Notes: generated from the sequence alone by a model not told the origin. A stretch of 64,000 bases of DNA from Thalassobacterium maritimum (GCF_031127805.1 NZ_JARXHW010000021.1:11164-75163); one strand, 5' to 3'; counted from the stretch's first letter, positions 25,660 through 35,157 are shown. A program made the numbers and translations.

Positions 25660-28600
25660 ATGAACTCTATGTTTCGCTCTTTTCAAAACTTTCGAACATG
25701 TTTCGCAGTGCTCAGTTTGCTCTTTTGTTTTGTGCTCTCGGCGCATGCGGTGTTGCGCCATCCGGGGATGACGGATGCCGAGGCCTTGGCCCTGGGTGCT
25801 TTACCGCAGTTTGAGAGCAAGGCCTATGTCAGTGGCTGTTCGGCGGCGATGCTAAATAGCGAATGGGCGGTGTCCGCTGCTCACTGCATCAGTCTGGAAG
25901 ACGAGCAGCGCGTGACGATGAGCTATAAAACGAATGGGGGCTCCACCACGGTGGCGGGAACGGCCTACCGTGTGCAATCGGGCGATGGTGGCTATGACGA
26001 TGTCATGCTCATTCACTTGGACACGCCGATCACAGCCGCTGTGGCTTGGGTGGCACCTTACGATCGCTTCGACGAGTATGAGCAGTTGGGGTGGCAAGTT
26101 GGGCGAGGCACTTCCGGGGCACTGGGAGTAAATACGACTTCAGACAATCAGTTTCGTGCAATGACTCAGCGGATTATTTCAACGATCCTTGATGAGGCAT
26201 CGATCATTCCTCAGCATATTTATTACAATTATAACAACCCTAATGTCACTAGCCCAAATGAATATGCGACTCGCTTTGAGGGCGGCACGGGGCCAGGGGA
26301 CAGTGGGGGGCCACTCTATGTGTATTCACGTGGCCGATACTTCAATGCCAGTGTCGTGAGCGGCCCGCAGAATGGGAGTTATCGCAATGGTCGCCTAAGC
26401 ACGCATGGCGCTGCCATGCTGGCGAGATCGGGACTGAAGTTTGCTTATCCGCAAGCACTTACGCCGCAGGCGGTTTGGGTGGCGGAAGATCTAGAGGCTT
26501 CAGTCGCGAACTTGAACACGGTGACGACTTGGACGGATCGTCTCAATGGGCTTACGTTTTCAAATGCCAGTGACGGTGGCGCGGGCGCGCCTGTCTTTGT
26601 GGCTAGCGCATCGCCAACCGGTTTGGCATCTGTGCGTTTGGATGGTGATGATGCGCTGGGACTATCGCTCGCAGAAAATCCTTTTAACGGCACCACGGCG
26701 ATGAGTATCGCGATCGTAGTCAAGTCGAGCGGTGGTAATGCGGGACTAGAAACGGATGACTTTGGCACGTCAGGTTTGTTGGATGCGAGCGTTGCGGGCA
26801 GTGATCTCGGATGGGGGCTTTCCATGGCGACGAATGGTCGTTTTGGTTGGAGTATCGAGGACCTCGATCGTTCGGTGGATGCGCTCTTTCGCGGAGACAC
26901 GGGCAACGGTTCTGCGGCGGAGGGGGAGTGGCATGTGGTCGTCGCGACCTGGGATGGTTCAGAGATCGCGTTGGATAACGCGGGTGATGAGCGCAACATG
27001 AAACTCTTCGTGGATAGCTTGGCGCAGTCCAAGACCACGCAAGCCGCGAATCACTTTAACATTGGCCGAGCAGTTAGCTCGTTGGTTTTAGGAAAAAGTC
27101 TGACCAACACGGTCGGTGGGTTTCAAGGAGAGATTGCCGAGATTCGACTCTACACGGGAGAACTGCAATTACATGAAGTGGATCGCTTACTAACGAGCCT
27201 GCGTGAGCGCTATGTCAGCGGTTCGCTCGGAGTCAGCTTTGAGCGGCCTTGGTCGTCGAAAATTTCGATTCCCGCCGGACAAAGTTTACGCACGCGCGGG
27301 TTGCTCACGGGGGGTGGCACTTCAATGGTTTGGGAACTCGAGTCTGGGCCCGCTCCAGTCACTTTTTCAAATGTGACTTCGCCCGATACCGAGATAACTT
27401 TCGAAGCAGTGGGCACGCATGTCTTACGCGCAGTGGTGAGCGACGGCGTTTCGGTGGGCACGACAGACTTGACAGTTGAAGTGACTGTGCCCGGTGAGTT
27501 GCCGACAACGAGCAGTGATGCGGTGACGGGTAATTGGATTTCGAGTGATGTGGGCAGGGTTAATGTCGTCGGTAGTCACAGCGAGGCCGCGGGTGTTTTC
27601 ACCGTGAATGGTTCCGGCCAAGGTGTCGGCGTCGGAGAGGGGCAGACTTACGATGAAGGCCGCTTTGTGTGGAAGGCTGTGGCGGGCGACTTTGATTGGA
27701 TCGCACGACTCGACTCGCTGACCGATGCATCGGGCCCGACCCGTGCGGGACTGATGGTGCGCGGAGGACCGGGCGCGACTGATGCCGCCGCATTTGTCGG
27801 GTTTGCGCCGAACGGCACGGTGTATGTCTTAGGTCGTCGTGATGGTGGGTGGTATGCGGAGCTTAGCAGCGATGCCGGCTTGGGACTAAGCTTTCCAGTG
27901 TATTTGAAATTAGAACGACGCGGCGAAACTGTGGCGGCATTTGTTTCGTCCGATGGAGTGACGTATAGCGCCATTGAATCAGAGCTGACGGTCGCGTTAC
28001 CAGGCGTGGCACGTGTCGGGATGTTTGTGACGAGCGGTCACGAGAGCACAACGGTAGCTGGGCAGTTTAGCGAGTTGTCGTTGTTGCAAACGAGCTTCGC
28101 GTCCACAACTGCATTATCAGTTTTGAGTGCGCAACAATTAGGTGGGGTGATTGATCTTGATCCCAGTTCCTCGGGCACGGATGAGCCATGGTTGAGTGTA
28201 GATCTCACGAATGGTTCCAGTGTGGCCAATGTGTATCAGACCTATGTCAGACATCGTCAAACCTCACGAGCGACTTTGACTGAGGGCGGCAATTATTGGG
28301 CAAGTCTCAGCGCCGATGATGGCAACGCGCTCACTGTGACCAGTCGTGTGATCGAGACGGTTTATAATACACGCTATGAATTTAATACGGCCAGCGATAC
28401 GGAAGGATGGAATGGAAATAATGTGACTGATTTGACCAGTGACGGCAGCAGCCTGACGGGCACTGCGAGCTCAGATGATCCGCAGATCAACATCACTGGC
28501 TTATCGCTGGATGGAACACTGCATACGCAAGTGGCAGTGAGAATGAAAGCGACCGTCGCCGCGCCGATACAACTGTTCTGGGGCCGCGAGGGCGCGGGCG

Positions 28601-29601
28601 GTTTCGCGGCGGCACGTTCGCTGCTTTTGGATTATACCGAAGTCGGGGCCTTTCAGACGATAATCTTCGATATGGAGGATGTCGACGAATGGGACGGTGA
28701 AAGCATCACCGCCTTACGCTTGGATCCGTTGAATGGATCGGTGAATGGGCAGAGCTTTGAAATCGATTTTGTTGAAATTTCAGACGGTCGTGCGATTCGT
28801 CAAGCGCCAGCGTATCACTTCGATGTGGGCGGTGATAGCGAAGGGTGGAAATTTACCAAGGACATCGCTAGCACTTATGTGATCGGTGGTGCTTTGCAGG
28901 GCACGACGACTGGCAACGATTCGGTGCTGACGCGGAGTGGTGTTGATTTCGATGCCGACGGGGTGGACAGCGTGTTGCTGCGTATTCGTTCGTCGGTATC
29001 AGGAGTGGCTGAGTTCTTTTGGGGCACGACCGATACGCCCGCGTTCAGTGCGGCGCGTAAGGTGAGCGCGAGCTATATGGGCGACGGTTCCTATCAAGTG
29101 TTGCGCCTACCGCTCGCGGGCAATGCGGAGTGGGATGGCACGAGCTTGCAAAATATACGCTTGGATCCGAGCAATCAGTCGGGTGCTGTCTTCGCGATTG
29201 ATACAATCCTCTTTAGCGATGGCGACGGTGACCAGGATGGCATGCCGGACACCTTTGAACTCGCCAACAATTTGAATCCGCTGGCCAGTGAGGATGCCAT
29301 GTTGGACGCCGATGGCGACGGCGTGAGTAATCTAGGTGAATACATTGCCGGAACTGATCCGACAGATGGCAGTGACCGCTTCACTTCAAGCTTTGTTTAT
29401 ACCGATGGGGTGGCCTTTGAGCTGAACTTCAGCGGCAAGTCTGGTCGTAGCTATCGACTGATGCGTAAGCTGCATTTAAGTGACGCGAATTGGGTGGAAG
29501 TTGATAGCCTCGGCGCCTTAGGTAGTGATCAGTCCGTTCATTTATCGGACTCCAGCAGCTTCGATCAGGCGTTCTACATGGTTGAGATTTCATTCCTGTA
29601 A
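25660..29601 (+). CDS. Secreted multidomain trypsin-like serine protease
   Basis: 1313 residues. After a signal peptide comes an S1-type protease domain (about 40-265) with the triad His75 (S-A-A-H-C), Asp113 or Asp114 (Y-D-D-V-M-L) and Ser215 (G-D-S-G-G-P). Then follow a LamG/concanavalin-like domain (about 272-520), a PKD/Ig-like domain (about 525-610), a DUF1349-like sandwich (about 620-807), two copies of the recurring module (about 905-1047 and 1053-1187, each with F-W-G and L-D-P), and a calcium-binding D-x-D-G-D-G segment with the tail Y-R-L-M-R-K-L-H-L-S-D-A-N-W. The tail is shared with the GH9 protein 5 bp downstream. Probably a surface or secreted protease anchored to glycans; target unknown. 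Confidence 0.85.
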   Translation: MNSMFRSFQNFRTCFAVLSLLFCFVLSAHAVLRHPGMTDAEALALGALPQFESKAYVSGCSAAMLNSEWAVSAAHCISLEDEQRVTMSYKTNGGSTTVAGTAYRVQSGDGGYDDVMLIHLDTPITAAVAWVAPYDRFDEYEQLGWQVGRGTSGALGVNTTSDNQFRAMTQRIISTILDEASIIPQHIYYNYNNPNVTSPNEYATRFEGGTGPGDSGGPLYVYSRGRYFNASVVSGPQNGSYRNGRLSTHGAAMLARSGLKFAYPQALTPQAVWVAEDLEASVANLNTVTTWTDRLNGLTFSNASDGGAGAPVFVASASPTGLASVRLDGDDALGLSLAENPFNGTTAMSIAIVVKSSGGNAGLETDDFGTSGLLDASVAGSDLGWGLSMATNGRFGWSIEDLDRSVDALFRGDTGNGSAAEGEWHVVVATWDGSEIALDNAGDERNMKLFVDSLAQSKTTQAANHFNIGRAVSSLVLGKSLTNTVGGFQGEIAEIRLYTGELQLHEVDRLLTSLRERYVSGSLGVSFERPWSSKISIPAGQSLRTRGLLTGGGTSMVWELESGPAPVTFSNVTSPDTEITFEAVGTHVLRAVVSDGVSVGTTDLTVEVTVPGELPTTSSDAVTGNWISSDVGRVNVVGSHSEAAGVFTVNGSGQGVGVGEGQTYDEGRFVWKAVAGDFDWIARLDSLTDASGPTRAGLMVRGGPGATDAAAFVGFAPNGTVYVLGRRDGGWYAELSSDAGLGLSFPVYLKLERRGETVAAFVSSDGVTYSAIESELTVALPGVARVGMFVTSGHESTTVAGQFSELSLLQTSFASTTALSVLSAQQLGGVIDLDPSSSGTDEPWLSVDLTNGSSVANVYQTYVRHRQTSRATLTEGGNYWASLSADDGNALTVTSRVIETVYNTRYEFNTASDTEGWNGNNVTDLTSDGSSLTGTASSDDPQINITGLSLDGTLHTQVAVRMKATVAAPIQLFWGREGAGGFAAARSLLLDYTEVGAFQTIIFDMEDVDEWDGESITALRLDPLNGSVNGQSFEIDFVEISDGRAIRQAPAYHFDVGGDSEGWKFTKDIASTYVIGGALQGTTTGNDSVLTRSGVDFDADGVDSVLLRIRSSVSGVAEFFWGTTDTPAFSAARKVSASYMGDGSYQVLRLPLAGNAEWDGTSLQNIRLDPSNQSGAVFAIDTILFSDGDGDQDGMPDTFELANNLNPLASEDAMLDADGDGVSNLGEYIAGTDPTDGSDRFTSSFVYTDGVAFELNFSGKSGRSYRLMRKLHLSDANWVEVDSLGALGSDQSVHLSDSSSFDQAFYMVEISFL

Positions 29602-29606
29602 TTCAT

Positions 29607-32606
29607 ATGTTTACAACCCATGCGATCGCTTGGTGGCGTCGTGTTTTCTGCACGCATCCTCTATTCGTATTCACTTTGGTGCTGGGCGCTGCGCTCCACG
29701 GGCAGACGGTTAGCGTTGAGCTCGTTGAAGATTACGGCAACAGTTATCAAGCACGTGCGACGATCACCAATGATTCCGCCGTGGCGCTGAACTCGTGGCT
29801 GGTGACCTTACAACTGGACGGCACGCTCGATAATAATTGGGAGAGTCTCTATCAAGCTTCGGAAAGTGATGTTGATAATCGGGTGTATGCCTTTTCCAAT
29901 GAATACTATAACGGAGCCATAGAACCGGGGGAATTCGAAAGCTTCGGGTTTATCGTTCGCACGAGTTCGGAGCCAGTTTTGCCAGAGGGGGGGGTGGTGA
30001 CACGTGACTGGGAGCCAGTGCTTGAACCCCGCGTGAGTGTCGCGGATGTTGATAACGATGGATCGGGCCCGTTGCTTGGTAAAGCGCAGACGGGTGACTA
30101 TAACTATGCCGAAGTGCTTCAGAAGTCTTTGTTCTTTTACGATGTGCAGCGCTCTGGTGACTTGCCTGTCGATTTTCGAGTCGCTTGGCGCGGGGATTCC
30201 GCGGTGAGCGATGGCAGTGATGTTTCGTTGGATCTCAGTGGTGGGTTTTATGATGCGGGCGATCATGTGAAGTTCGGACTGCCGATGGCGTATAGTTTAA
30301 CTATGCTCGCTTGGGGCGCGGTGGAGTATCCGTCCGCCTATGCCGAAACGGGACAAGTCTCGATCCTATTGGATCAACTTCGTTGGGGGGCGGATTACTT
30401 GATCAAGTGTCACGTGCGCAATGAAGATGGATCGACGGCGGCATTTTATGGGCAAGTCGGGAACGGGGATGTAGATCACGCGTATTGGGGCAGTGCCGAA
30501 AGCATGACGATGGCGCGGCCCGCGTATCGAATCGATGTGGACCATCCTGGGGCGGACCTCGCTGCGGAGACGGCTGCGTCGCTCGCGGCGATCTCGATGT
30601 TGGTTGCCATCGACGATCCTGACTACGCCGCCGAACTGATCGATCACGCCGTGGCGCTTTACGAATTCGCTGATACCTATCGCGGCAAGTATAGCGAATC
30701 GATTACGAACGCCGCGAGTTTTTATAACTCATGGAGCGGCTATCAGGATGAATTGGTGTGGGGCGCGCTTTGGTTGTATCGCGCGACAGGAGATGCCACT
30801 TGGCTGAACAAAGCAAAGAGCGAGTATGCGATGCTCGGTGGTGACGCAGGGAATCAGCCGTTTATCTGGAGCCTCTCTTGGGATAATAAATCCTATGGTT
30901 GCTACGTCTTGCTTGCGGATTTGGATGGCGGCGCAACTTATAAAGCCGATGCCGAACGTTGGCTCGATTACTGGACTATCGGTATCAATGGCCAAAAAGT
31001 GAACTATACGCCAGGCGGCTTGGCATGGCTGGACGAGTGGGGCTCCTTGCGTTACGCCGCCAATACTGCGTTTTGTGCTTTGGTGTATGCCGATAAAGTC
31101 AACGACCCCGATGCGCGTTATTCAGATTTTGCGAAGGCGCAAATCAACTACGCCTTAGGCAGTAACCCACAGAATCGCAGTTATGTCTGTGGCTTCGGTG
31201 TCAACCCGCCGATCAATCCGCATCATCGCAATGCCCACGCCTCGACGACGAACGACATTGATAGCCCCAACGATAACCGACACGTGCTCTACGGTGCCTT
31301 GGTCGGTGGTCCTGGAATCGACGATGCCTATGTGGATGATCGCAGCGACTATCAACGCAACGAAGTGGCCATGGATTATAATGCCGCTTTTACGGGGGCA
31401 CTGGCGCGGCTCTATCTCGAGTATGGTGGCTATGCGCTCGACGAAGTGGATGCGCCACCAGTCGATGCAGCCGTGTTGCTCTATGAAACGGTCGATGACT
31501 TTCCCACAGGCGCACAGAGCGATCGTGAATGGAAAGCCCTGTGGCCCGGCACCAGGTGGGCGAACGGTCCCGACGAAGGCCGAGTCGAAGTGGACGATAC
31601 GATTGCTTATAATGGTAGCGGGAAATCCGTGCGGGTGCTTTATCCGGAAGGCGGTAAGCAGTCGAATGGCAGTGGTGCGCAATGGTTCATGGATTTAAAA
31701 GGCGAATACGATGAACTGTATTTTAGCTACTGGTTGCGCTTTGATCCTGACTTTGACTTTGTGCTGGGCGGTAAGTTGCCGGGGCTCGGAGGGGCAGTGT
31801 CTTTCGACGATCGCACGCATGAGTGGTCGGGGCGCTTGATGTGGCGCGAGAACGGATGGGCCGAGTTTTATATTCATGTGCCGTCCGAGCATTTGAACGA
31901 TCCGGGCGATCGTTTCTGGTGGAATACCGAAGGTTTTCAAGCGATCTTCGTTCCCGGGCGCTGGCATCATATCGAGATTCACATGAAGTTAAATACTCCG
32001 GGGCAACAGGACGGATTGGCTGAAGGTTGGTTTGACGGCGTCAAAGCCGCCACATATCCGGGCTTTGATTTTCGAGATGCGGGCACATCCAGCGCGCAGA
32101 TCGCATGGGTATTCTTTAGCACCTTCTTTGGCGGCAGTAGTGGTGATCATTGGAATGCCCAGAAGGATGAGCATGCGCGTTTCGATCAATTCATCGTGTC
32201 TAAGGAGCGTATCGGCTACCCCGGTAAACCCGAGGATATCGACTCCGATCAATTGCCGAACGATTGGGAATTGCAGCATTTCGGTAGTGACATGGCTGCC
32301 GATGCATATGCGGACAGCGATGCGGATGGCGATTCGGATTATTTCGAGTATATCGCCGGCACTCATCCCAAGAATGCAAGCGACCGGTTGGCACCCCAGG
32401 TGCAAAAAACAAGTGATGCGTTTGTGGTTGATGTGAATGCCAAGGCGGGGCGAGTCTATCGACTCTTGCGCAAGTTGAATTTGACTGATGCTGATTGGCT
32501 CGAAGTGGACATTAGTGCGACGATCGCCACGGACGGCACACTTAGTCTCGAAGATCCCAGCTTGCATGGTCGCGCGTTTTACAAGGTCGAAGTGACTGAG
32601 CCGTAG
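29607..32606 (+). CDS. GH9 endoglucanase-like enzyme fused to a PL14-like lyase domain
   Basis: 999 residues with signal peptide. Order: a CBM2-like domain (about 33-125, N-S-W-L-V-T-L-Q-L), a full GH9 catalytic domain (about 160-608) with D-A-G-D-H (Asp216, Asp219), P-H-H-R-N-A-H (539-545) and N-E-V-A-M-D-Y-N-A-A-F (Glu586 as acid), then a PL14-like jelly roll (about 620-872) with L-Y-F-S-Y-W-L-R-F, G-G-K-L-P-G-L and G-R-L-M-W-R-E-N-G-W, and finally a D-x-D-x-D-G calcium-binding segment and the R-L-L-R-K-L-N-L-T-D-A-D-W tail. GH9 cleaves beta-1,4-glucans; PL14 members cut uronate polymers, though the domain here might only bind. Both halves on one exported chain is unusual. Confidence 0.88.
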   Translation: MFTTHAIAWWRRVFCTHPLFVFTLVLGAALHGQTVSVELVEDYGNSYQARATITNDSAVALNSWLVTLQLDGTLDNNWESLYQASESDVDNRVYAFSNEYYNGAIEPGEFESFGFIVRTSSEPVLPEGGVVTRDWEPVLEPRVSVADVDNDGSGPLLGKAQTGDYNYAEVLQKSLFFYDVQRSGDLPVDFRVAWRGDSAVSDGSDVSLDLSGGFYDAGDHVKFGLPMAYSLTMLAWGAVEYPSAYAETGQVSILLDQLRWGADYLIKCHVRNEDGSTAAFYGQVGNGDVDHAYWGSAESMTMARPAYRIDVDHPGADLAAETAASLAAISMLVAIDDPDYAAELIDHAVALYEFADTYRGKYSESITNAASFYNSWSGYQDELVWGALWLYRATGDATWLNKAKSEYAMLGGDAGNQPFIWSLSWDNKSYGCYVLLADLDGGATYKADAERWLDYWTIGINGQKVNYTPGGLAWLDEWGSLRYAANTAFCALVYADKVNDPDARYSDFAKAQINYALGSNPQNRSYVCGFGVNPPINPHHRNAHASTTNDIDSPNDNRHVLYGALVGGPGIDDAYVDDRSDYQRNEVAMDYNAAFTGALARLYLEYGGYALDEVDAPPVDAAVLLYETVDDFPTGAQSDREWKALWPGTRWANGPDEGRVEVDDTIAYNGSGKSVRVLYPEGGKQSNGSGAQWFMDLKGEYDELYFSYWLRFDPDFDFVLGGKLPGLGGAVSFDDRTHEWSGRLMWRENGWAEFYIHVPSEHLNDPGDRFWWNTEGFQAIFVPGRWHHIEIHMKLNTPGQQDGLAEGWFDGVKAATYPGFDFRDAGTSSAQIAWVFFSTFFGGSSGDHWNAQKDEHARFDQFIVSKERIGYPGKPEDIDSDQLPNDWELQHFGSDMAADAYADSDADGDSDYFEYIAGTHPKNASDRLAPQVQKTSDAFVVDVNAKAGRVYRLLRKLNLTDADWLEVDISATIATDGTLSLEDPSLHGRAFYKVEVTEP

Positions 32607-32614
32607 CGTGACGC

Positions 32615-32672
32615 ATTCAAGGGCAGGGATGCCCTTGTTCCGGTTTTGGAAACAGGGCATCCTTGCCCTGTG
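32615..32672. repeat. Upstream REP/BIME-like double hairpin flanking the RAYT gene
   Basis: 58 bp with two hairpins, CAAGGGCA-GGGA-TGCCCTTG and CAGGGCA-TCCT-TGCCCTG, in direct orientation to a copy at 33376-33433 that differs at only three positions. Confidence 0.85.
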
Positions 32673-32740
32673 CTGCTGCGAGTGGCGACTCTAATTTCTG
32701 GCTGGTGTTCGCGTTCTAAATTTCTAACATCCACTTTTAG

Positions 32741-33376
32741 ATGAGTGAGTTTCTCAATCCCTATGCGCACATCGACCAGCACGGCCTGAATCTGCCGCAC
32801 TGGCAGCAAGGGGAGGCTTTTGTTTTTGTTACATGGCGCATGGCGGACTCTCTACCTGAAAATGTTTTACGCGCTTGGTCATCCGAACGCAGGATTTGGT
32901 TCGAGAAACACCCGTTGCCTTGGGATGCATCGACGCGTGCCGAATACCGTGAGCGCTTTCCGCTGCGGATTGAGCGATGGTTGGATCAGGGCAGCGGATC
33001 GTGTGCGCTCAGTGACCCAACGTTTCGTTTGATCGTCGAGGGAGCACTTTCGCATTTTGAAGGTGAGCGTCATGCTGTTCGGTCATACGTCATCATGCCC
33101 AATCATGTGCATATTTTATTTCAACCTTTGAGCGGCTGCTTGCTGGAAGATATTTTGCATACATGGAAAAGTTATTCGTCGCAGCAGATTATGAAGATGA
33201 CGAAGCATACTGGTGAATTTTGGAGTGCGGGCTATTGGGATCGCTTGATTCGCGATCGGACTCATTTTGAACGTTGTGTCCGCTATATCCGTAATAATCC
33301 AGCAAAAGCGAAACTGAATCCTTCGCAGTTTAGTTTGTATGAGAACGAAGCACTGACTTGTGAGTCAGAAAGGTGA
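32741..33376 (+). CDS. REP-associated tyrosine transposase (RAYT, Y1_Tnp family)
   Basis: 211 residues. The HUH motif is N-H-V-H-I-L in Y-V-I-M-P-N-H-V-H-I-L-F, and the C-terminal part has F-W-S-A-G-Y-W-D-R-L-I-R-D and V-R-Y-I-R-N-N-P-A-K-A, both typical of RAYTs; the catalytic Tyr is probably within the last block (Y-I-R-N-N-P). RAYTs are single-copy, domesticated relatives of IS200/IS605 transposases that act on REP hairpins. Here the gene is framed by two such double hairpins, and its stop codon overlaps the downstream one by one base. Intact length suggests that it is functional. Confidence 0.9.
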   Translation: MSEFLNPYAHIDQHGLNLPHWQQGEAFVFVTWRMADSLPENVLRAWSSERRIWFEKHPLPWDASTRAEYRERFPLRIERWLDQGSGSCALSDPTFRLIVEGALSHFEGERHAVRSYVIMPNHVHILFQPLSGCLLEDILHTWKSYSSQQIMKMTKHTGEFWSAGYWDRLIRDRTHFERCVRYIRNNPAKAKLNPSQFSLYENEALTCESER

Positions 33377-33433
33377 TTCAAGGGCAGGGATGCCCTTGAT
33401 CCGGTTTAGGAAGCAGGGCATCCTTGCCCTGTG
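33376..33433. repeat. Downstream REP/BIME-like double hairpin flanking the RAYT gene
   Basis: 58 bp, 55 identical to the upstream copy, same two hairpins. It lies between the RAYT stop and the 3' end of the convergent symporter gene, where it may also serve as a terminator. Confidence 0.85.
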
Positions 33434-33453
33434 GCGTTGTGTCTCGGTATGCG

Positions 33454-34881
33454 CTATGTGTCTTTGCCCGCTTTGGCTTCGAGTAAACGCTGCGTTTCTT
33501 CGGCACGTTGACGACTGATGGGGTAGAACCACATTAGAAAGATCGCAAGCACCAGGCCGAGTGACTGAAAGCCGATGAGTAGGGCTTTCATTTTTACGGC
33601 GGTTGCTTCGTCCAAGCCAGAGGCATCGACCACCTGTGGGTCGTAGCCTGCCGCTGTTGCCATGTAACCACCGAGCCCGAAAGTTATGCCTTGGGCTGCT
33701 TTGAGTGCGAAGCCTTTGACGGAACTAAACATGCCTTCGCGGCGGCGTCCGGTTTCGAGTTCGTCGTCATCACAGACGTCCGCGACCATTGAGTCGATCA
33801 TCAGCCAGCAACCTTGCATGCCAATGAAGGTAATGCCGCCGACCACGTAGAGGGCCCAGGGCCAGCGTGGATCGATCGCGAAGAAATTCAAAATGGTACC
33901 GAGGAGGACAAAGCATAGGCCGACCAACATGGCCGAGCGCTTGTTGAAGCGTGTCGAAAGATAGCCGATGAAAAACATGCTGCCATACGATAAGCCAACC
34001 GCGAGTGTGGTGAACCATCCGGTGAAGTCGCCAATCGCTTTTTCGCTGCCATTGAACACGTAGTGCAACATCAGCAGCGGTGCGATACTCTGCGCCGAGA
34101 AGAGCGCGACGATAATAGTCACGTAGGCGATGAATAAGATGACGAAGGGCTTATTCGTCATCGTGTACTTGATCGCAGGCAAAAGTTTGATCGGTTCCTG
34201 TGTTTCAATTTCAAGGTCCTCCTTGCAACCAAAGGTTGGAATCAAGCCAGAGATTAGAACGATGACAGCCACCCCGACTGTGACCCAGAAGGCACCTTCA
34301 CCTAAGTTCGGAAAGGTATCTGCGGCTGCGAGCCGAAAAAGCCAACCGGCGGAAACTGAACCGATTAGGCCAATATACATGCGCCAGACGATGACGCGGG
34401 TTCGTTCATCGTAGTTGGGCGTGAGCTCGAAACCTAGCGCAGTATAGGGAACTACAAACAGTGTATAGGCGACTGCAAGCAGGCTGCCAATCGTGACGAT
34501 GTAAAAGAACGGGATATTACTGAACCATGGGTTCTGCGCGGTTTCTGCTCCCATAGGTGTCCACAATAAGGGCAACAGTAGGGCGCAGGCAATGACTCCG
34601 AAAAACATCAAGGGGCGGCGACGCCCGTATTTTGTTTTAAGATTATCCGACAAATTACCAATCCAGGGGTCGGTAAAGGCATCGATTAACCGCGGAAAGG
34701 CCAAGGCCATGCCCGCCAGCGCTGGACTCAAGCCAAAGTGCTGCACGTAGACCAGCGTGCCGAGCGCGGTCAAGGTGTTGAACATAAAGTTATCCGCTAG
34801 ACCACCAAATCCCCAGGTAACTTTCGTGCGTAAGGGCACGCGTTTTTGACCAGGTATGTGGGGGATGTGTGTAGAACTCAT
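33454..34881 (-). CDS. GPH-family (MelB-like) sugar:cation symporter
   Basis: 475 residues with about twelve hydrophobic segments. The early motif R-L-I-D-A-F-T-D-P-W-I-G followed by L-K-T-K-Y-G-R-R-R-P is the signature of glycoside-pentoside-hexuronide symporters. It sits in the inner membrane and imports sugars or short glycosides with a cation. Substrate cannot be read; the neighbouring glycosidases suggest a breakdown product of the target glycan. Operator site E lies 84 bp upstream of its start, so it probably belongs to the same regulon as the sulfatases and DUF5722 gene. Confidence 0.9.
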   Translation of the reverse strand: MSSTHIPHIPGQKRVPLRTKVTWGFGGLADNFMFNTLTALGTLVYVQHFGLSPALAGMALAFPRLIDAFTDPWIGNLSDNLKTKYGRRRPLMFFGVIACALLLPLLWTPMGAETAQNPWFSNIPFFYIVTIGSLLAVAYTLFVVPYTALGFELTPNYDERTRVIVWRMYIGLIGSVSAGWLFRLAAADTFPNLGEGAFWVTVGVAVIVLISGLIPTFGCKEDLEIETQEPIKLLPAIKYTMTNKPFVILFIAYVTIIVALFSAQSIAPLLMLHYVFNGSEKAIGDFTGWFTTLAVGLSYGSMFFIGYLSTRFNKRSAMLVGLCFVLLGTILNFFAIDPRWPWALYVVGGITFIGMQGCWLMIDSMVADVCDDDELETGRRREGMFSSVKGFALKAAQGITFGLGGYMATAAGYDPQVVDASGLDEATAVKMKALLIGFQSLGLVLAIFLMWFYPISRQRAEETQRLLEAKAGKDT

Positions 34882-34962
34882 GGGGATGCTAAAGGTTCAC
34901 CTTTTGATTAAACAGAAATGCAGTTTGTTCTAATGACTATCTAGGTGTGGCAGAATAAAGCA

Positions 34963-34980
34963 ATAAGAAAGGTTTCTTGT
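34963..34980. promoter_or_regulatory. Palindromic operator site E
   Basis: ATAAGAAAGGTTTCTTGT, nearly the same as site B (one mismatch). It is upstream of the minus-strand symporter gene; the 275-bp gap between the symporter and PEP-CTERM genes otherwise holds only the terminator at 35092-35127. Confidence 0.7.
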
Positions 34981-35091
34981 TGCTCTCGAATTGATCATTT
35001 AATTGGTGGTAGTGACGCTTATTTGTTGGAGTGGCATCGCATTATAGAAAGTCAGTTTCGTATGAGCGGGCTAAAGGCTGAATGTGATGAC

Positions 35092-35127
35092 AAAAAAAGT
35101 CGGAAGGTCGTAAGACCTTCCGACTTT
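35092..35127 (-). terminator. Rho-independent terminator of the PEP-CTERM gene
   Basis: A perfect 14-bp stem (35096-35109 with 35114-35127) around a GTAA loop, with seven A on the plus strand at 35092-35098 that give a U-run on the minus transcript. It lies 30 bp after the PEP-CTERM stop. The T-rich end on the other strand is short. Confidence 0.9.
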
Positions 35128-35157
35128 GGAAGTAAAAGCTCACTAACTTTGGGCGGA

